Assembly (NCBI GenBank): GCA_030611315.1
Contig: JAUWPZ010000012.1
Coordinates: forward strand, 1 to 44,011
Source: Sedimentisphaerales bacterium
Lineage (GTDB): Bacteria > Planctomycetota > Phycisphaerae > Sedimentisphaerales > Anaerobacaceae
DNA length: 44,011 bases
Direction: 5' to 3'
The translations under genes and the position numbers were made by a program. The notes under the pieces were generated by a model. The model searched no databases, had not been told where the DNA came from, and worked only from the letters and a program-made list of their open reading frames with translations. Positions 15,952 to 24,592 of this stretch are shown piece by piece. Position 1 is the stretch's first letter. Each line of letters opens with the position of its first letter.

Positions 15952-17130
15952 TTGAATAGAAAAAACGCTACATTACAATGGATGCAGTTGCTCGTGCTCG
16001 CCGGGGTGCATTTCCTGGTTGACATGTTCGCCAGCATCCTGCCCCCCATCCTCCCTGCAGTCCAGGCCGAATTTGCCCTGAGCCTTTCTCTGGGCGGTAT
16101 TGTTTTGGTCGTTATGACCCTGACGAGCAATTGCGTGCAGCTCCCGACCGGACATCTGCGCGCCGAAAAGACCAGGCCTTTGTTCATGCATCTTGGGATG
16201 ATTTTAGCCGCGAGTATTTGCCTGCTGGCCGCCCTGCCGAGCCAAAACGGCGTCTTTCCGGCGCTTGTTTGCCTGGCCGTGGTCAGCGGCTGCGGAATTG
16301 GGCTGGTCCACCCCGAAGGACTAAGGGCCGTTCACTTGTTCGATAAGATTCCGCCCGCAATCAGCACGGCCGTCTTTATGACAGGCGGCTTTCTCGGCTA
16401 CGCAGGCGGCGGGGCTATCGCGGCTTACCTTGTGTCCCGATTTGGCCTGCGGGGTTTGTATCTTCTGATGCTTTGTCCTGTCTTCAGTATCTTAACGGTC
16501 GGCGCCCTGAAGATTCGTCTGGCTGTCGAGCCAAAAACCACCGACCCGGACCCACCGCCCGCCAGGGGCCGGCTGAACTTCTGGCCATTGATGGCTATGG
16601 CTGTCCCCGCTGCTGTTTCCACGACGATTGTTGCATTGCTTTTGCCCACGCGGCTCAATGAGCTTGGATTTGGGCTTACTTTCGGCGGATTTTCCACGAT
16701 GATGTTCGGCCTGGGAGGGGCGCTGGGCTCGTTCATCTGGGGATGTATCGCCCACAAAAAAGGTGAGCTGCTCTGCTCGATTATTGCACTTTTCCTTGTG
16801 CTCCCCTTCCTCGCGGCGTATCTGGTATTGATAGATAATCCAGTGGCTCTATACCTGCTGTTTGGCACCGGCTTTTGTGCTTTTTCCGCCTATATCCTGA
16901 TGGTCACCCTCGCCAGGCACGCCATCGGGCCCAACCTCGGACGTCGTATGGCCTTTATGGTCGGCGGCACATGGGCGGCGGCAAACCTCATTTTCCTTCC
17001 CCTGCTCCTCGCCGCCGAGCATTTCGGAACGCAATTCGTCCTGAATCTTTCGCCCGCAGGCTATTTTCTCTCCGCCGCCGTAGGGCTATACATCATTCGC
17101 AAAACCCGCCGCCGAACCCCGGCCCAATAA
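15952..17130 (+). CDS. Major facilitator superfamily transporter
   Basis: 392 aa with about 12 hydrophobic helices split by a loop rich in Pro, Arg and Thr near 190-205. The first helix carries GVHFLVDMFASILPPILP. Helix 2 and the following loop contain LTSNCVQLPTGHLRAEKTRP. Helix 5 has GGFLGYAGGGAIAAYL. This pattern resembles the fosmidomycin-resistance-like branch of the MFS. The substrate cannot be read from the sequence. The TTG at 15952 lacks an evident Shine-Dalgarno; an ATG 10 codons further in is possible. It lies 67 bp after the TPR protein gene in the same direction. Confidence 0.85.
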   Translation: MNRKNATLQWMQLLVLAGVHFLVDMFASILPPILPAVQAEFALSLSLGGIVLVVMTLTSNCVQLPTGHLRAEKTRPLFMHLGMILAASICLLAALPSQNGVFPALVCLAVVSGCGIGLVHPEGLRAVHLFDKIPPAISTAVFMTGGFLGYAGGGAIAAYLVSRFGLRGLYLLMLCPVFSILTVGALKIRLAVEPKTTDPDPPPARGRLNFWPLMAMAVPAAVSTTIVALLLPTRLNELGFGLTFGGFSTMMFGLGGALGSFIWGCIAHKKGELLCSIIALFLVLPFLAAYLVLIDNPVALYLLFGTGFCAFSAYILMVTLARHAIGPNLGRRMAFMVGGTWAAANLIFLPLLLAAEHFGTQFVLNLSPAGYFLSAAVGLYIIRKTRRRTPAQ

Positions 17131-17216
17131 CGCATCGGCTGCCTGCCACTGTCGGTCTACGCTGCCGAGTTCCTGACAATCGGTAACCAGCCCTGCGTAT
17201 CGGCCCGGGCAATCTC

Positions 17217-18605
17217 CTATAGCACCTTGGTCTGTCCGGGCATCGCAACCGGGTAATTCCCATTTGCATCGGGCTTGACCGGCGGGTCCGACGCCATCGT
17301 ATAATCGTCCAGCCCCGGCGCCAGCTCCAGGTTCGAGGCTATCGCCTGCTCCCATGTAACCATTTGGCCCGATTCGGCGGCCATTCGCCCGAGGATGCCC
17401 GTCATTGCGGCATAAGCGGAACGCTCAGTTTCGTTATAAGGCTTGTTGTTGCGAATCGCGTCGAAGAGCAGGTCGTGTTCATGCTCAAACGCATTCCACC
17501 GCTTGCCCTCATACCGCCAGATAACATCCTCAGCCTTTTGCCGGTGACCTTTGAAAATCCGCGGCTGTGGCACACCTTCACCCAGAACCACCGAACCTCT
17601 GGTACCATGGATAACATCACCGAAGAATCCCCAGCAATTATTCATGTGCCGTCCCTGGGCAAATAATCGCGTCCCGTCGGGAAAACTGTACTCCACCGCA
17701 TAATGGTCGAACAACTGATCCGGCTTCGTTCGCACCTGTCGTCCCCCCTGGCCTTGAGCCGATACCGGCCAGGCATCCTTACACCAGCAGCACACATCCA
17801 AATTGTGTATCAGCCAGTCAAGGATAAAGCTGCCGTTCAGCCACGTAAAGCACGAGTAGTTGGCAATCTGGTGTGCCATCTCACTGGCCCCTGCCCGTTT
17901 CCCCCCAAGCCCCACCGATGCGTGCTCACGATAAGCCCAACATGTAATCAGGTCGCCGATAAGGCCCTTATGAAGTTGCTCGACCGCCTGCTCCAGCGGC
18001 ACATAATGTCGCATCTTCAACCCGCCCGCGATCTTAAGGTTCTTCTTCTCGGCCTCCTTGCCCGCCTTAAGAACGCGGCGAATACCCGGCGCATCGACCG
18101 CAAACGACTTTTCCATGAACACGTTGCAGCCCTTCTTCACCGCATACTCCAAATGCATCGGTCGAAACGTCGGGGGAGTCGCCAGAATAACCACGCCGCC
18201 CGGCGATACCAAGTCAATCGCCTTGCGGTACCCGTCGAATCCGACGAATTGCCGATCTTCGGGCACGTCAACCTTCTTGGGCTCGTCAACCTTATTAAAG
18301 CTCCGTGAAGCACCCTTTACAGCGTTTGCAACGCGATCCTCGAACACGTCCACCACCGCAACCAACTTTGTCGGCCCCTTCGTTTGAAGCGCATTGGCCG
18401 CAGCGCCTCTACCGCGCCCGCCGCATCCGACAAGCGCAATCTTGATAGTGTTATTCTCGCCCGCGTATGCCCGAGCCCCAATGGCCCCGGCCAGCACCGA
18501 ACCAGCCACAATTTTTCCAGTCTGCCTCAGAAATCTACGACGGGAGGTTTTATTATTCTTTTTCCCCGATGACTTCAAAGTTTGACGTTTGGTTAGATCT
18601 TGCAT
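17217..18605 (-). CDS. Tat-exported Gfo/Idh/MocA family oxidoreductase
   Basis: 462 aa. A Tat signal (SRRRFLRQTGKIVAGSVLAG) is followed by ENNTIKIALVGCGGRGRG, the NAD(P)-binding Rossmann motif of the family. The usual EKP lysine motif appears as MEKSFAVD, and a Gfo/Idh/MocA C-terminal domain follows (about 200-430). AAGGAG precedes the ATG at good spacing. Planctomycetes carry many such exported sugar or cyclitol oxidoreductases. It lies 34 bp after the PmoA-like gene in the same direction, so both probably act on the same carbohydrate or polyol. The substrate is unknown. Confidence 0.9.
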   Translation of the reverse strand: MQDLTKRQTLKSSGKKNNKTSRRRFLRQTGKIVAGSVLAGAIGARAYAGENNTIKIALVGCGGRGRGAAANALQTKGPTKLVAVVDVFEDRVANAVKGASRSFNKVDEPKKVDVPEDRQFVGFDGYRKAIDLVSPGGVVILATPPTFRPMHLEYAVKKGCNVFMEKSFAVDAPGIRRVLKAGKEAEKKNLKIAGGLKMRHYVPLEQAVEQLHKGLIGDLITCWAYREHASVGLGGKRAGASEMAHQIANYSCFTWLNGSFILDWLIHNLDVCCWCKDAWPVSAQGQGGRQVRTKPDQLFDHYAVEYSFPDGTRLFAQGRHMNNCWGFFGDVIHGTRGSVVLGEGVPQPRIFKGHRQKAEDVIWRYEGKRWNAFEHEHDLLFDAIRNNKPYNETERSAYAAMTGILGRMAAESGQMVTWEQAIASNLELAPGLDDYTMASDPPVKPDANGNYPVAMPGQTKVL

Positions 18606-18639
18606 AATTGCTCCTTCGAAAAAAAAACAAATTCTAAAT

Positions 18640-19641
18640 TCATTTCTGTTTTCTGTTCTCTGTTTTCCGCTTCGTTGGAATTTCCGTGAAATGCTTCCAT
18701 TTTGTTTCGATAGCCTCCCTGGCTTTCATATCGCTGTGGACGTATAGTCCGTATCGCAGGCACAGGGGTATGTCGGGCTGGATTTTTCTTGGTCCCTCGA
18801 ACGTTAGCGAAGCTCCCATCCAGCCGTCATTTCTGACGTGAAAATGGCTCGGGAAATTCGGATTGTCCGGATGGTCGAAGAGCGTTATGCCCTCCGATTT
18901 CTCGTTTGTAACGGCCCCGCTGTAGTCAACCCATCTGGTTCGCTTCCAGAAAACATCCTTTTCGTTGACTGCTCCTTCGGAATTGCGAATCATCCCGCCG
19001 GCGTCGTTTACCCCGATATTCTTGGCCATTCGCACGCCAATCATCCCGAAAGGCGTCTTACCGAGCGTAGCCGCCGTACCCTTGGCCTTGAATTCCATAT
19101 CTATCACCATCAGCCACTCGTTGTTTTCCAGAAGCACCACGCTTATCCGGCGGGTTTCCACGAGCAGAACTTTTGTTTTATCTGCTATCCACTCGTTTTC
19201 TGTGATGATGGTCGAGCGTTCGCCCTGGTCCTCGTATTTGACAATCCGCCGGTGGCGAATTTTCCCTTTGCCCCCATCGCTCCAGAAATTCTCCCCGTCA
19301 ACATCATGATGGGCAATCCAGACCGAATTGTGGTGGCTGTGCGATTCCGGGTCGTGCGGATGCCCCATACGCGTCAGGCTTCGCCCGGCAGGACCGATTA
19401 CCGGGAATAGAAAAGGCCGATTAAGCCCGCTATCGAAATGGTACCGCGTTATCTCTACACCTTCCCGCTGAAACGAGGCCTGGTCGTAAGGCATCGGTAC
19501 AATCTGCAGGTGCGGAACGGCTTTCGGCTTCGGTGGCGTTTTTTGTGCCTCGGCACTTGGCCAGACCATAAGCACCAGAAGAAACCAGCCCATATCCTTT
19601 TTCATAAATGGAATGTTGAAAGAAATCATGCTCCGGCTCAA
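18640..19641 (-). CDS. PmoA-like (DUF6807) exported protein
   Basis: Up to 333 aa. The start is unsettled: a TTG at 19641 overlaps the ftsY stop (TTGA), an ATG lies at 19629 and another at 19605. All give a signal peptide (MGWFLLVLMVWPSAEAQ). Family marks are RPFLFPVIGPAGRSLTRMGHP, then SHSHHNSVWIAHHDVDGENFW, whose histidine-rich stretch is typical of DUF6807, and FDHPDNPNFPSHFHVRNDG. DUF6807 proteins are often found beside Gfo/Idh/MocA genes, as here, but the reaction is not known to me. The last residues (TKRKTENRKQK) are encoded by a CAGAAAACAGA-type repeat, so the tail is probably repeat-derived. Confidence 0.83.
   Translation of the reverse strand: MSRSMISFNIPFMKKDMGWFLLVLMVWPSAEAQKTPPKPKAVPHLQIVPMPYDQASFQREGVEITRYHFDSGLNRPFLFPVIGPAGRSLTRMGHPHDPESHSHHNSVWIAHHDVDGENFWSDGGKGKIRHRRIVKYEDQGERSTIITENEWIADKTKVLLVETRRISVVLLENNEWLMVIDMEFKAKGTAATLGKTPFGMIGVRMAKNIGVNDAGGMIRNSEGAVNEKDVFWKRTRWVDYSGAVTNEKSEGITLFDHPDNPNFPSHFHVRNDGWMGASLTFEGPRKIQPDIPLCLRYGLYVHSDMKAREAIETKWKHFTEIPTKRKTENRKQK
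18644..18668. repeat. CAGAAAACAGA-type repeat overlapping the PmoA-like 3' end
   Basis: On the minus strand this reads GGAAAACAGAGAACAGAAAACAG, matching the string at about 9643-9668. It encodes the last residues of the PmoA-like protein. Confidence 0.65.
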
Positions 19642-20561
19642 TTAAACAATGCTTCCACAAACGTATTCGGGTCAAACTCCGCAATATCTTCCGGCTTCTC
19701 GCCTAAGCCGACAAATTTGACCGGTATGTCGAGCTGGTCCTTGATGGCGATAACGATGCCCCCGCGTGCCGTGCCGTCGAGCTTGGCTAAGAATATCCCC
19801 GTAACGTTAATAGCCTCGGTAAACATCTTTGCCTGTATGATTGCGTTTTGGCCCGTAGTGGCGTCGAGGACCAACAGCACTTCGTTCGGAGCATCCGGGA
19901 TTTTCCGTGCCACCACATCCCGAATTTTCGTCAGTTGCTTCATCAGGTCTTTTTTCGTGTGCAATCGCCCGGCTGTATCAAGAATCAGGACATCTGCGTC
20001 TCTGGCTACAGCCGCCTCACACGCGTCGAACGCAACCGCCGCCGGGTCGCTGCCCGATTGGTGTTTTACGATTTGGACGCCGATACGCTCGGCCCAGATA
20101 CTGAGCTGCTCCACGGCTGCGGCACGGTACGTATCGCACGCCGCCACTATCGTTTTCTTGCCGTTTTGGTTCAAAATATAGGCGAGTTTGGCGATGCTTG
20201 TCGTTTTGCCCGTACCGTTGACCCCCGCCACCAGAATCACGGTTGGTCCTGCCTGGGCCGAATGTAATTGCCTGTCCCTGTCCGGCCAATAGCTCTTGAT
20301 ATGCTCCTTGAGAAAGGGAACAATTTCGTCGGTCGTTGCGATTTGTCTGCCTCGATAGGCCTCGCGAAGCTCCGTTATCAGCTTGTCTGTCGTTTCTACG
20401 CCGATATCGTCGCTTATTAGCGTTTCTTCGAGCTTATCGAGCAGCGCCTCATCGATATTTCTACCCAGGCTCAGCACCGAAGACAGTGAAGAGCTGATTT
20501 TGTCGCGTGTCTTGCCGAGCCGGTCCTTGAAGTACCCTGCCGTTTTGGTGAAAATCCCCAT
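19638..20561 (-). CDS. ftsY: Signal recognition particle receptor FtsY
   Basis: 307 aa, essentially the NG GTPase core without the long acidic A domain of E. coli FtsY. The N domain holds LISDDIGVETTDKLI. GTPase motifs are GVNGTGKTTSIAKLA (G1), DTYRAAAVEQL (G2), DTAGRLHTK (G3), AKLDGTARGG (G4) and GLGEKPEDIAEFD (closing motif). It receives ribosome-nascent-chain complexes from the SRP at the membrane. It is transcribed divergently from dnaA and is followed by the PmoA-like gene, whose longest frame overlaps the ftsY stop. Confidence 0.96.
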   Translation of the reverse strand: MGIFTKTAGYFKDRLGKTRDKISSSLSSVLSLGRNIDEALLDKLEETLISDDIGVETTDKLITELREAYRGRQIATTDEIVPFLKEHIKSYWPDRDRQLHSAQAGPTVILVAGVNGTGKTTSIAKLAYILNQNGKKTIVAACDTYRAAAVEQLSIWAERIGVQIVKHQSGSDPAAVAFDACEAAVARDADVLILDTAGRLHTKKDLMKQLTKIRDVVARKIPDAPNEVLLVLDATTGQNAIIQAKMFTEAINVTGIFLAKLDGTARGGIVIAIKDQLDIPVKFVGLGEKPEDIAEFDPNTFVEALFN

Positions 20562-21032
20562 AATTCTTTCCTTACGGATAAATTCTTTTCTCTGGCCCCT
20601 TAAAAAGTTAGCCGCTCACTGTCGAAAGGGTCCTGACTCTGCTCTGATGGTATCGTCGTTCGCAAAAATTTCAAGTCCGGCCGGCATTTTAATTTTTTCA
20701 GCATCCTTGGCCTTGGCGTCCTGCGAAATCCTCCCGGACCGGCTTTTCTCCTCTGGCTACCTTCGAGACTGTTACCGTTATGTTCCTGTTCGGCTCGGCC
20801 CGGGAGAAAATATTTTTCCTTTTTTTCGCAGGATACATATTTTCCTTTGACAAGCCCGGCGATTGAAATTAAATTTGAACTGTTGCCTTGACCTCATATT
20901 GTTCAGATGAGTCTCTCACCTGCTTGGTATGGGGGAGGGTTTTTGGGGCCGCGCGTTGAGGCCTGTTTGTGTCTTATTGAAAGTCTAAATCTCCGGTTTT
21001 GAGATAAAGTAGAAACTTCGCCTTTGACTTGG
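20562..21032. other. Divergent ftsY-dnaA intergenic region
   Basis: Both promoters should lie here. I looked for a cluster of DnaA boxes (TTATCCACA) and found none; the nearest string, TTACGGATAA at about 20573-20582, matches poorly. There is no long AT-rich unwinding tract beyond short runs at about 20690-20700 and 20805-20830. I do not call an origin. The 5' end of dnaA is uncertain, so its boundary could move by a few codons. Confidence 0.5.
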
Positions 21033-22412
21033 ATGGTTTTGAGCGGAGAGTTGCAGTATTCCAAAGAGCACAAAATCATAAAGGATGATGATTTGGCGGT
21101 TCGTGAAGTAGAAAATATTTTCGCCGACATACTCGACCGTGTGAAGTTGCTCGACCCGGCCAACAGCCGCAAGTGGTTCGAGAAATTGACGGTATTTCAT
21201 TTTGACGGCGGTTCACTTGTAATTGGTTGTCCAGATGAAGAGACCGTCCAGTTCCTGCACGACAATTGCAGAAGCAGTTTCACCCGAGCCGCTCAGCATA
21301 TAACAGACCATCTTGTTACGGTGGATTTCAACGTTGATAACTTCGAGTCAACTCCCCGCCCCACACAACGCCCCGGACGCGGACCGAAGCTCCATCCGGA
21401 TTATACCTTTGATAATTTCGTCGTCGGGCCGAGCAACCGCCTTGCTCACGCAAGCTGTATCGCCGTCAGCCAGTCGCCGGGCAATACATACAATCCGCTT
21501 TTCCTTTACGGTAATTCGGGCCTGGGAAAAACCCACCTCCTGCACGCCGTCTGTTACCAGGCAAGGCAAGGGTCCGACAGCGAGGTGATTCAGTTCCTGA
21601 GCTGTGAAGATTTCATCAACAGATTTATAAGGGCCATCGAAAAGGGAAATCTGCCGGGTTTTCAAAGTCAGTTTCGAACCGTTGATATGCTCGTAATCGA
21701 TGACGTTCAGTTCCTGCGCGAGCGTGAGCAGAGCCAGGAGGAATTCTTTCACACCTTTAACGCGCTTTACAACAACGGCAAACAAATCATCCTCAGCGCC
21801 GACAGCCCGCCGGGCAAAATCCCTTCGCTCGAAGAGCGGCTCATCAGCAGATTCAACTGGGGACTCGTTACCAGAATCGACCCGCCGAGCTATGAGACGC
21901 GAATCGCAATCGTGCAGAAAAAAGCCCACCTTCGCGGCCTGGATATTTCCGACGAAATCGCCGAATACGTCGCTCGAAAAGTCCACGCGAATATCAGGGA
22001 GCTGGAAGGCGCTCTGACGACCATTTACGCAGTGTCAACTACCACCGGCAAGGAAATCACGATGGAACTGGCGCGAACAGCCCTCGAAGGACAGCTCAAA
22101 GCCGCCGCCAGACATATCAGCATTACTGATATTATCGAAGTCGTAACCGGTCATTTTGACGTCCGCCTTGCCGATTTACAGAGCAAGAAAAGAAGTCAGA
22201 GCATTACCGAGCCTCGACAGATTTGCATGTACCTGGCCAGAAACTTGACTAAGCACAGCCTCGAGGAAATCGGCGGCCACCTCGGCGGAAGGGACCACAC
22301 AACCGTTATGTACGCCTGTAACAAGATAACTCTCGCAAAAGACGCCGACCCTCAAATGCACTCGCTGCTGGGCGAATTGACAAAACAAATCACACAGCCC
22401 TCGAAAGCGTAA
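21033..22412 (+). CDS. dnaA: Chromosomal replication initiator DnaA
   Basis: About 460 aa. Domain I is diverged (REVENIFADILDRV to VIGCPDEETVQFLHDN). A short Pro/Arg-rich linker leads to YTFDNFVVGPSNRLAHA, the usual opening of the AAA+ domain. Walker A is GNSGLGKTHLL, Walker B LVIDDVQFL, and sensor/arginine motifs lie in LEERLISRFNWGLV. Domain IV carries GGRDHTTVMYACNKI, the DnaA-box-binding signature. The start could be TTG 21024, ATG 21033 or a nearby TTG; none has a good Shine-Dalgarno. dnaN, recF and gyrB are not neighbours, so the classical dnaA-dnaN arrangement is broken. Confidence 0.95.
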   Translation: MVLSGELQYSKEHKIIKDDDLAVREVENIFADILDRVKLLDPANSRKWFEKLTVFHFDGGSLVIGCPDEETVQFLHDNCRSSFTRAAQHITDHLVTVDFNVDNFESTPRPTQRPGRGPKLHPDYTFDNFVVGPSNRLAHASCIAVSQSPGNTYNPLFLYGNSGLGKTHLLHAVCYQARQGSDSEVIQFLSCEDFINRFIRAIEKGNLPGFQSQFRTVDMLVIDDVQFLREREQSQEEFFHTFNALYNNGKQIILSADSPPGKIPSLEERLISRFNWGLVTRIDPPSYETRIAIVQKKAHLRGLDISDEIAEYVARKVHANIRELEGALTTIYAVSTTTGKEITMELARTALEGQLKAAARHISITDIIEVVTGHFDVRLADLQSKKRSQSITEPRQICMYLARNLTKHSLEEIGGHLGGRDHTTVMYACNKITLAKDADPQMHSLLGELTKQITQPSKA

Positions 22413-22453
22413 AGCAAAGAGGTATGAAGAGCGAAGGATGAAGTACGAAAAGA

Positions 22454-22819
22454 ATGATGAAAAAAGATTTGTGCGATAGGACGTTTAAGTTTGCTGTGCG
22501 CATTGTAAAACTCTCTGAAGAATTGGATAAAAAATCAGGAGCAGGGCGAACTATTGGAAAACAATTGCTGAGGTCAGGTACCTCGATAGGGGCAAATGTG
22601 GAAGAGGGTCAAGGCGGACAAAGTCGAGCTGATTTCGTCTCAAAATACTCTATCGCTCGCAAAGAAGCCAGAGAAACACACTATTGGCTCCGGCTTCTTG
22701 TCGCTACCGAAATATTCCCACTGCAGAAGCTTGAAAGTCTGTTAAGCGAATGTAACGAGTTGCTCGCAATTTTAACCACGATAATAAAGAAAAGAAAAAA
22801 AGGCCGCGACAATGCTTAA
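22454..22819 (+). CDS. Four-helix-bundle protein (S23 / rRNA-intervening-sequence family)
   Basis: 121 aa. Family marks are DRTFKFAVRIVKLSEEL at the N-terminus, QLLRSGTSIGANVEEGQGGQS in the middle, FVSKYSIARKEARETHYWL, and a last helix around LLSECNELLAIL. The family includes proteins encoded in 23S rRNA intervening sequences and the Avd accessory proteins of diversity-generating retroelements. Neither an rRNA nor a reverse transcriptase is near. The gene is flanked by GAAGTACGAA-type repeat strings in opposite orientation (about 22430-22456 and 22845-22876). A role is not known. Confidence 0.85.
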   Translation: MMKKDLCDRTFKFAVRIVKLSEELDKKSGAGRTIGKQLLRSGTSIGANVEEGQGGQSRADFVSKYSIARKEARETHYWLRLLVATEIFPLQKLESLLSECNELLAILTTIIKKRKKGRDNA

Positions 22820-22844
22820 CCCGCATCCCTCTTAATAAAAGCCT

Positions 22845-22876
22845 TTTTTTCGTCCTTCGTACTTTGTACTTCTTTT
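22845..22876. repeat. GAAGTACGAA-type repeat, inverted copy
   Basis: The string TCGTCCTTCGTACTTTGTAC is the reverse-complement type of the sequence just before the four-helix-bundle gene. It lies between that gene and the convergent PEP-CTERM gene. Confidence 0.6.
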
Positions 22877-24089
22877 ATGCTTTCCGTTTTCGTAACGACA
22901 TTAAACCGCCAAAGCCAAACAACAAAAGCGTGGCCGGCTCAGGCACTACTTCCAGAGCATCCACATTGTCACCAGGGGTGAAACCGGGTCCTCCGGCCAG
23001 TCCTAAGTCGGCGGCACCGGCGTAGAGTGCGAAAGAGCCTGAAAAATCTGTAAAGAAAATATCGGCTTCGCTCAGCCCCAAATTATTCAAGCTGGCTGAA
23101 CCATGAGATAAGCTGAACAGGGCATAGTCAATTCCTGCCTCGGCTCCCGGTCCATTCCACTTGGGGCCGCCTAACTGATTGAGGTCATAAAGGACCAGGG
23201 CATCAATGTTGTCAAGTGTATCAAGACCAAGGGACGGCGAGGCGGCAAAGGGACTCGAAGGAGATGTTTGGTCGTTACCAGGTGCTACATCGTAGATGTC
23301 CGCAGCGCTGATATCCTGCGCTTGTGCCTCTGCGTGATAAACCGAGAAGTACAGCCAGGTATCGGTCTTATCTTCTCCGATTGTGTTGAAGGCGTTCCAT
23401 TCAAAGCTGTCAACATTATCGTGAGTTCCTTTTGCTATAGTCATTGCCGATGATGAAGGGTCTGTAAGAACGCCGGGCGTACCCGAAGCGGTTAGTGTAA
23501 GTGCCGATTCATCCAAAACCAGCGTGTTGTCTCCGCCGGCGCCAACACTCGACAGCGAACCTGTAAAGCCGGACGATGGCTGTAGCGTGCCGACGAAATT
23601 CCCAGGCGACGGGAACGACCGAGTAGTTCTGAAGATGTCGCCCGGCTGCTGGTTAAGAGAGAACTGATTATTTACGGCCGTACCGGGCATGCCCTTGCTT
23701 ATCCTGTCAACGCTGAAATCGAGTTGGACAGAACTTGTATAAACCTGGGTGTTATCACTGAACGCGCTGATCCAAAGTCCATTGGGCGTTGTAAGATGAT
23801 TGAGCGGAACGGTCTGGCCCGCCTCCAGTATGTCGGCATCCACGAAATATGGAAATGAACCGGCGCCCACGACGCGCAGTGATGGCGAAGGCGCCAACCC
23901 GGAAGCGCCATAAGTGCCCAAAGCAAAGGGGTCCTCCGCTCCAAGACCAATACCGGGATAGCCAGAAAGCTCGGGGTGAATGGACGTAGTCGGATTGTCG
24001 TCAAGGCCGAAAACAGGACTGCCCGCCTGGGCAAAACTACAGGCAAAAAGCATACTCACTACTGCACAAATCGTCCCGAATCTTTTCAT
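22875..24089 (-). CDS. PEP-CTERM sorting-domain protein
   Basis: 404 aa from the ATG at 24089, which GGAGAAG precedes; an in-frame ATG five codons upstream is the alternative. It has a signal peptide (MKRFGTICAVVSMLFACSFAQAG), a long low-complexity Ser/Thr/Gly-rich exported region, and a C-terminal VPEPATLLLFGFGGL followed by RKRKA. The last part is the PEP-CTERM signal: the PEP motif, a hydrophobic helix and a basic tail. Such proteins are processed by an exosortase and sent to the cell surface, but no exosortase gene lies in this window. No catalytic domain is recognisable. Confidence 0.9.
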   Translation of the reverse strand: MKRFGTICAVVSMLFACSFAQAGSPVFGLDDNPTTSIHPELSGYPGIGLGAEDPFALGTYGASGLAPSPSLRVVGAGSFPYFVDADILEAGQTVPLNHLTTPNGLWISAFSDNTQVYTSSVQLDFSVDRISKGMPGTAVNNQFSLNQQPGDIFRTTRSFPSPGNFVGTLQPSSGFTGSLSSVGAGGDNTLVLDESALTLTASGTPGVLTDPSSSAMTIAKGTHDNVDSFEWNAFNTIGEDKTDTWLYFSVYHAEAQAQDISAADIYDVAPGNDQTSPSSPFAASPSLGLDTLDNIDALVLYDLNQLGGPKWNGPGAEAGIDYALFSLSHGSASLNNLGLSEADIFFTDFSGSFALYAGAADLGLAGGPGFTPGDNVDALEVVPEPATLLLFGFGGLMSLRKRKA

Positions 24090-24104
24090 AACGTACTTCT
24101 CCAT

Positions 24105-24592
24105 TGTCTTTATGCGCGGTCATTGTCTTTTTAACGCATGATGTCACCGAATCGAAACTCGTGCGCACAATGACTTCCGGAGAAAAAGACGTGCAAAAAC
24201 CCTCCCTGGGTCCTTCTCACCCAACTCCTAAGATACAATGAAACTTTATTATATAGGACCTCGCTGAAAAGTCAAGGATTTTTTCGATTGTTTGCGAAAT
24301 TGTGGAGTTTGTGTTTAAATAAGCCGGAGTATTAAAATCTTTCATTTGGCTTGTTTCTCTGATTTTTCGCCCGCGTTTTGAGCTTCATCACGGTCTTGTT
24401 TTTACAATAGCAATAAATGCCCCTTTACGATAATATATCGCGTATCCGGCCTTATAATTTGGGTTGTGTGCCGCATTTCCGCCCGGTGTTACGGCCGGTT
24501 TGGAACGCGTACGATATAATGACGATATACGCAATACGATATACGCATTACGAAACAAGAGTCCCCAGGCGGGCAATTAGGAGTAAAATGAT
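24105..24592. other. Divergent intergenic region with TACGCAATACG repeat
   Basis: No gene is seen between the PEP-CTERM gene and the glycosyltransferase gene. About 24509-24556 holds a degenerate repeat (ACGATATAATGACGATATAC, then GCAATACGATATACGCATTACG). AT-rich sequence near 24240-24360 may contain promoters, which I cannot assign. Confidence 0.5.

Noticed and set aside
20562-21032. Replication origin next to dnaA
   Set aside because: No cluster of TTATCCACA-like boxes and no clear unwinding tract; a single poor match is not enough.
22454-22819. Diversity-generating retroelement suggested by an Avd-like four-helix-bundle protein
   Set aside because: No reverse transcriptase or template/variable repeat pair is in the window.
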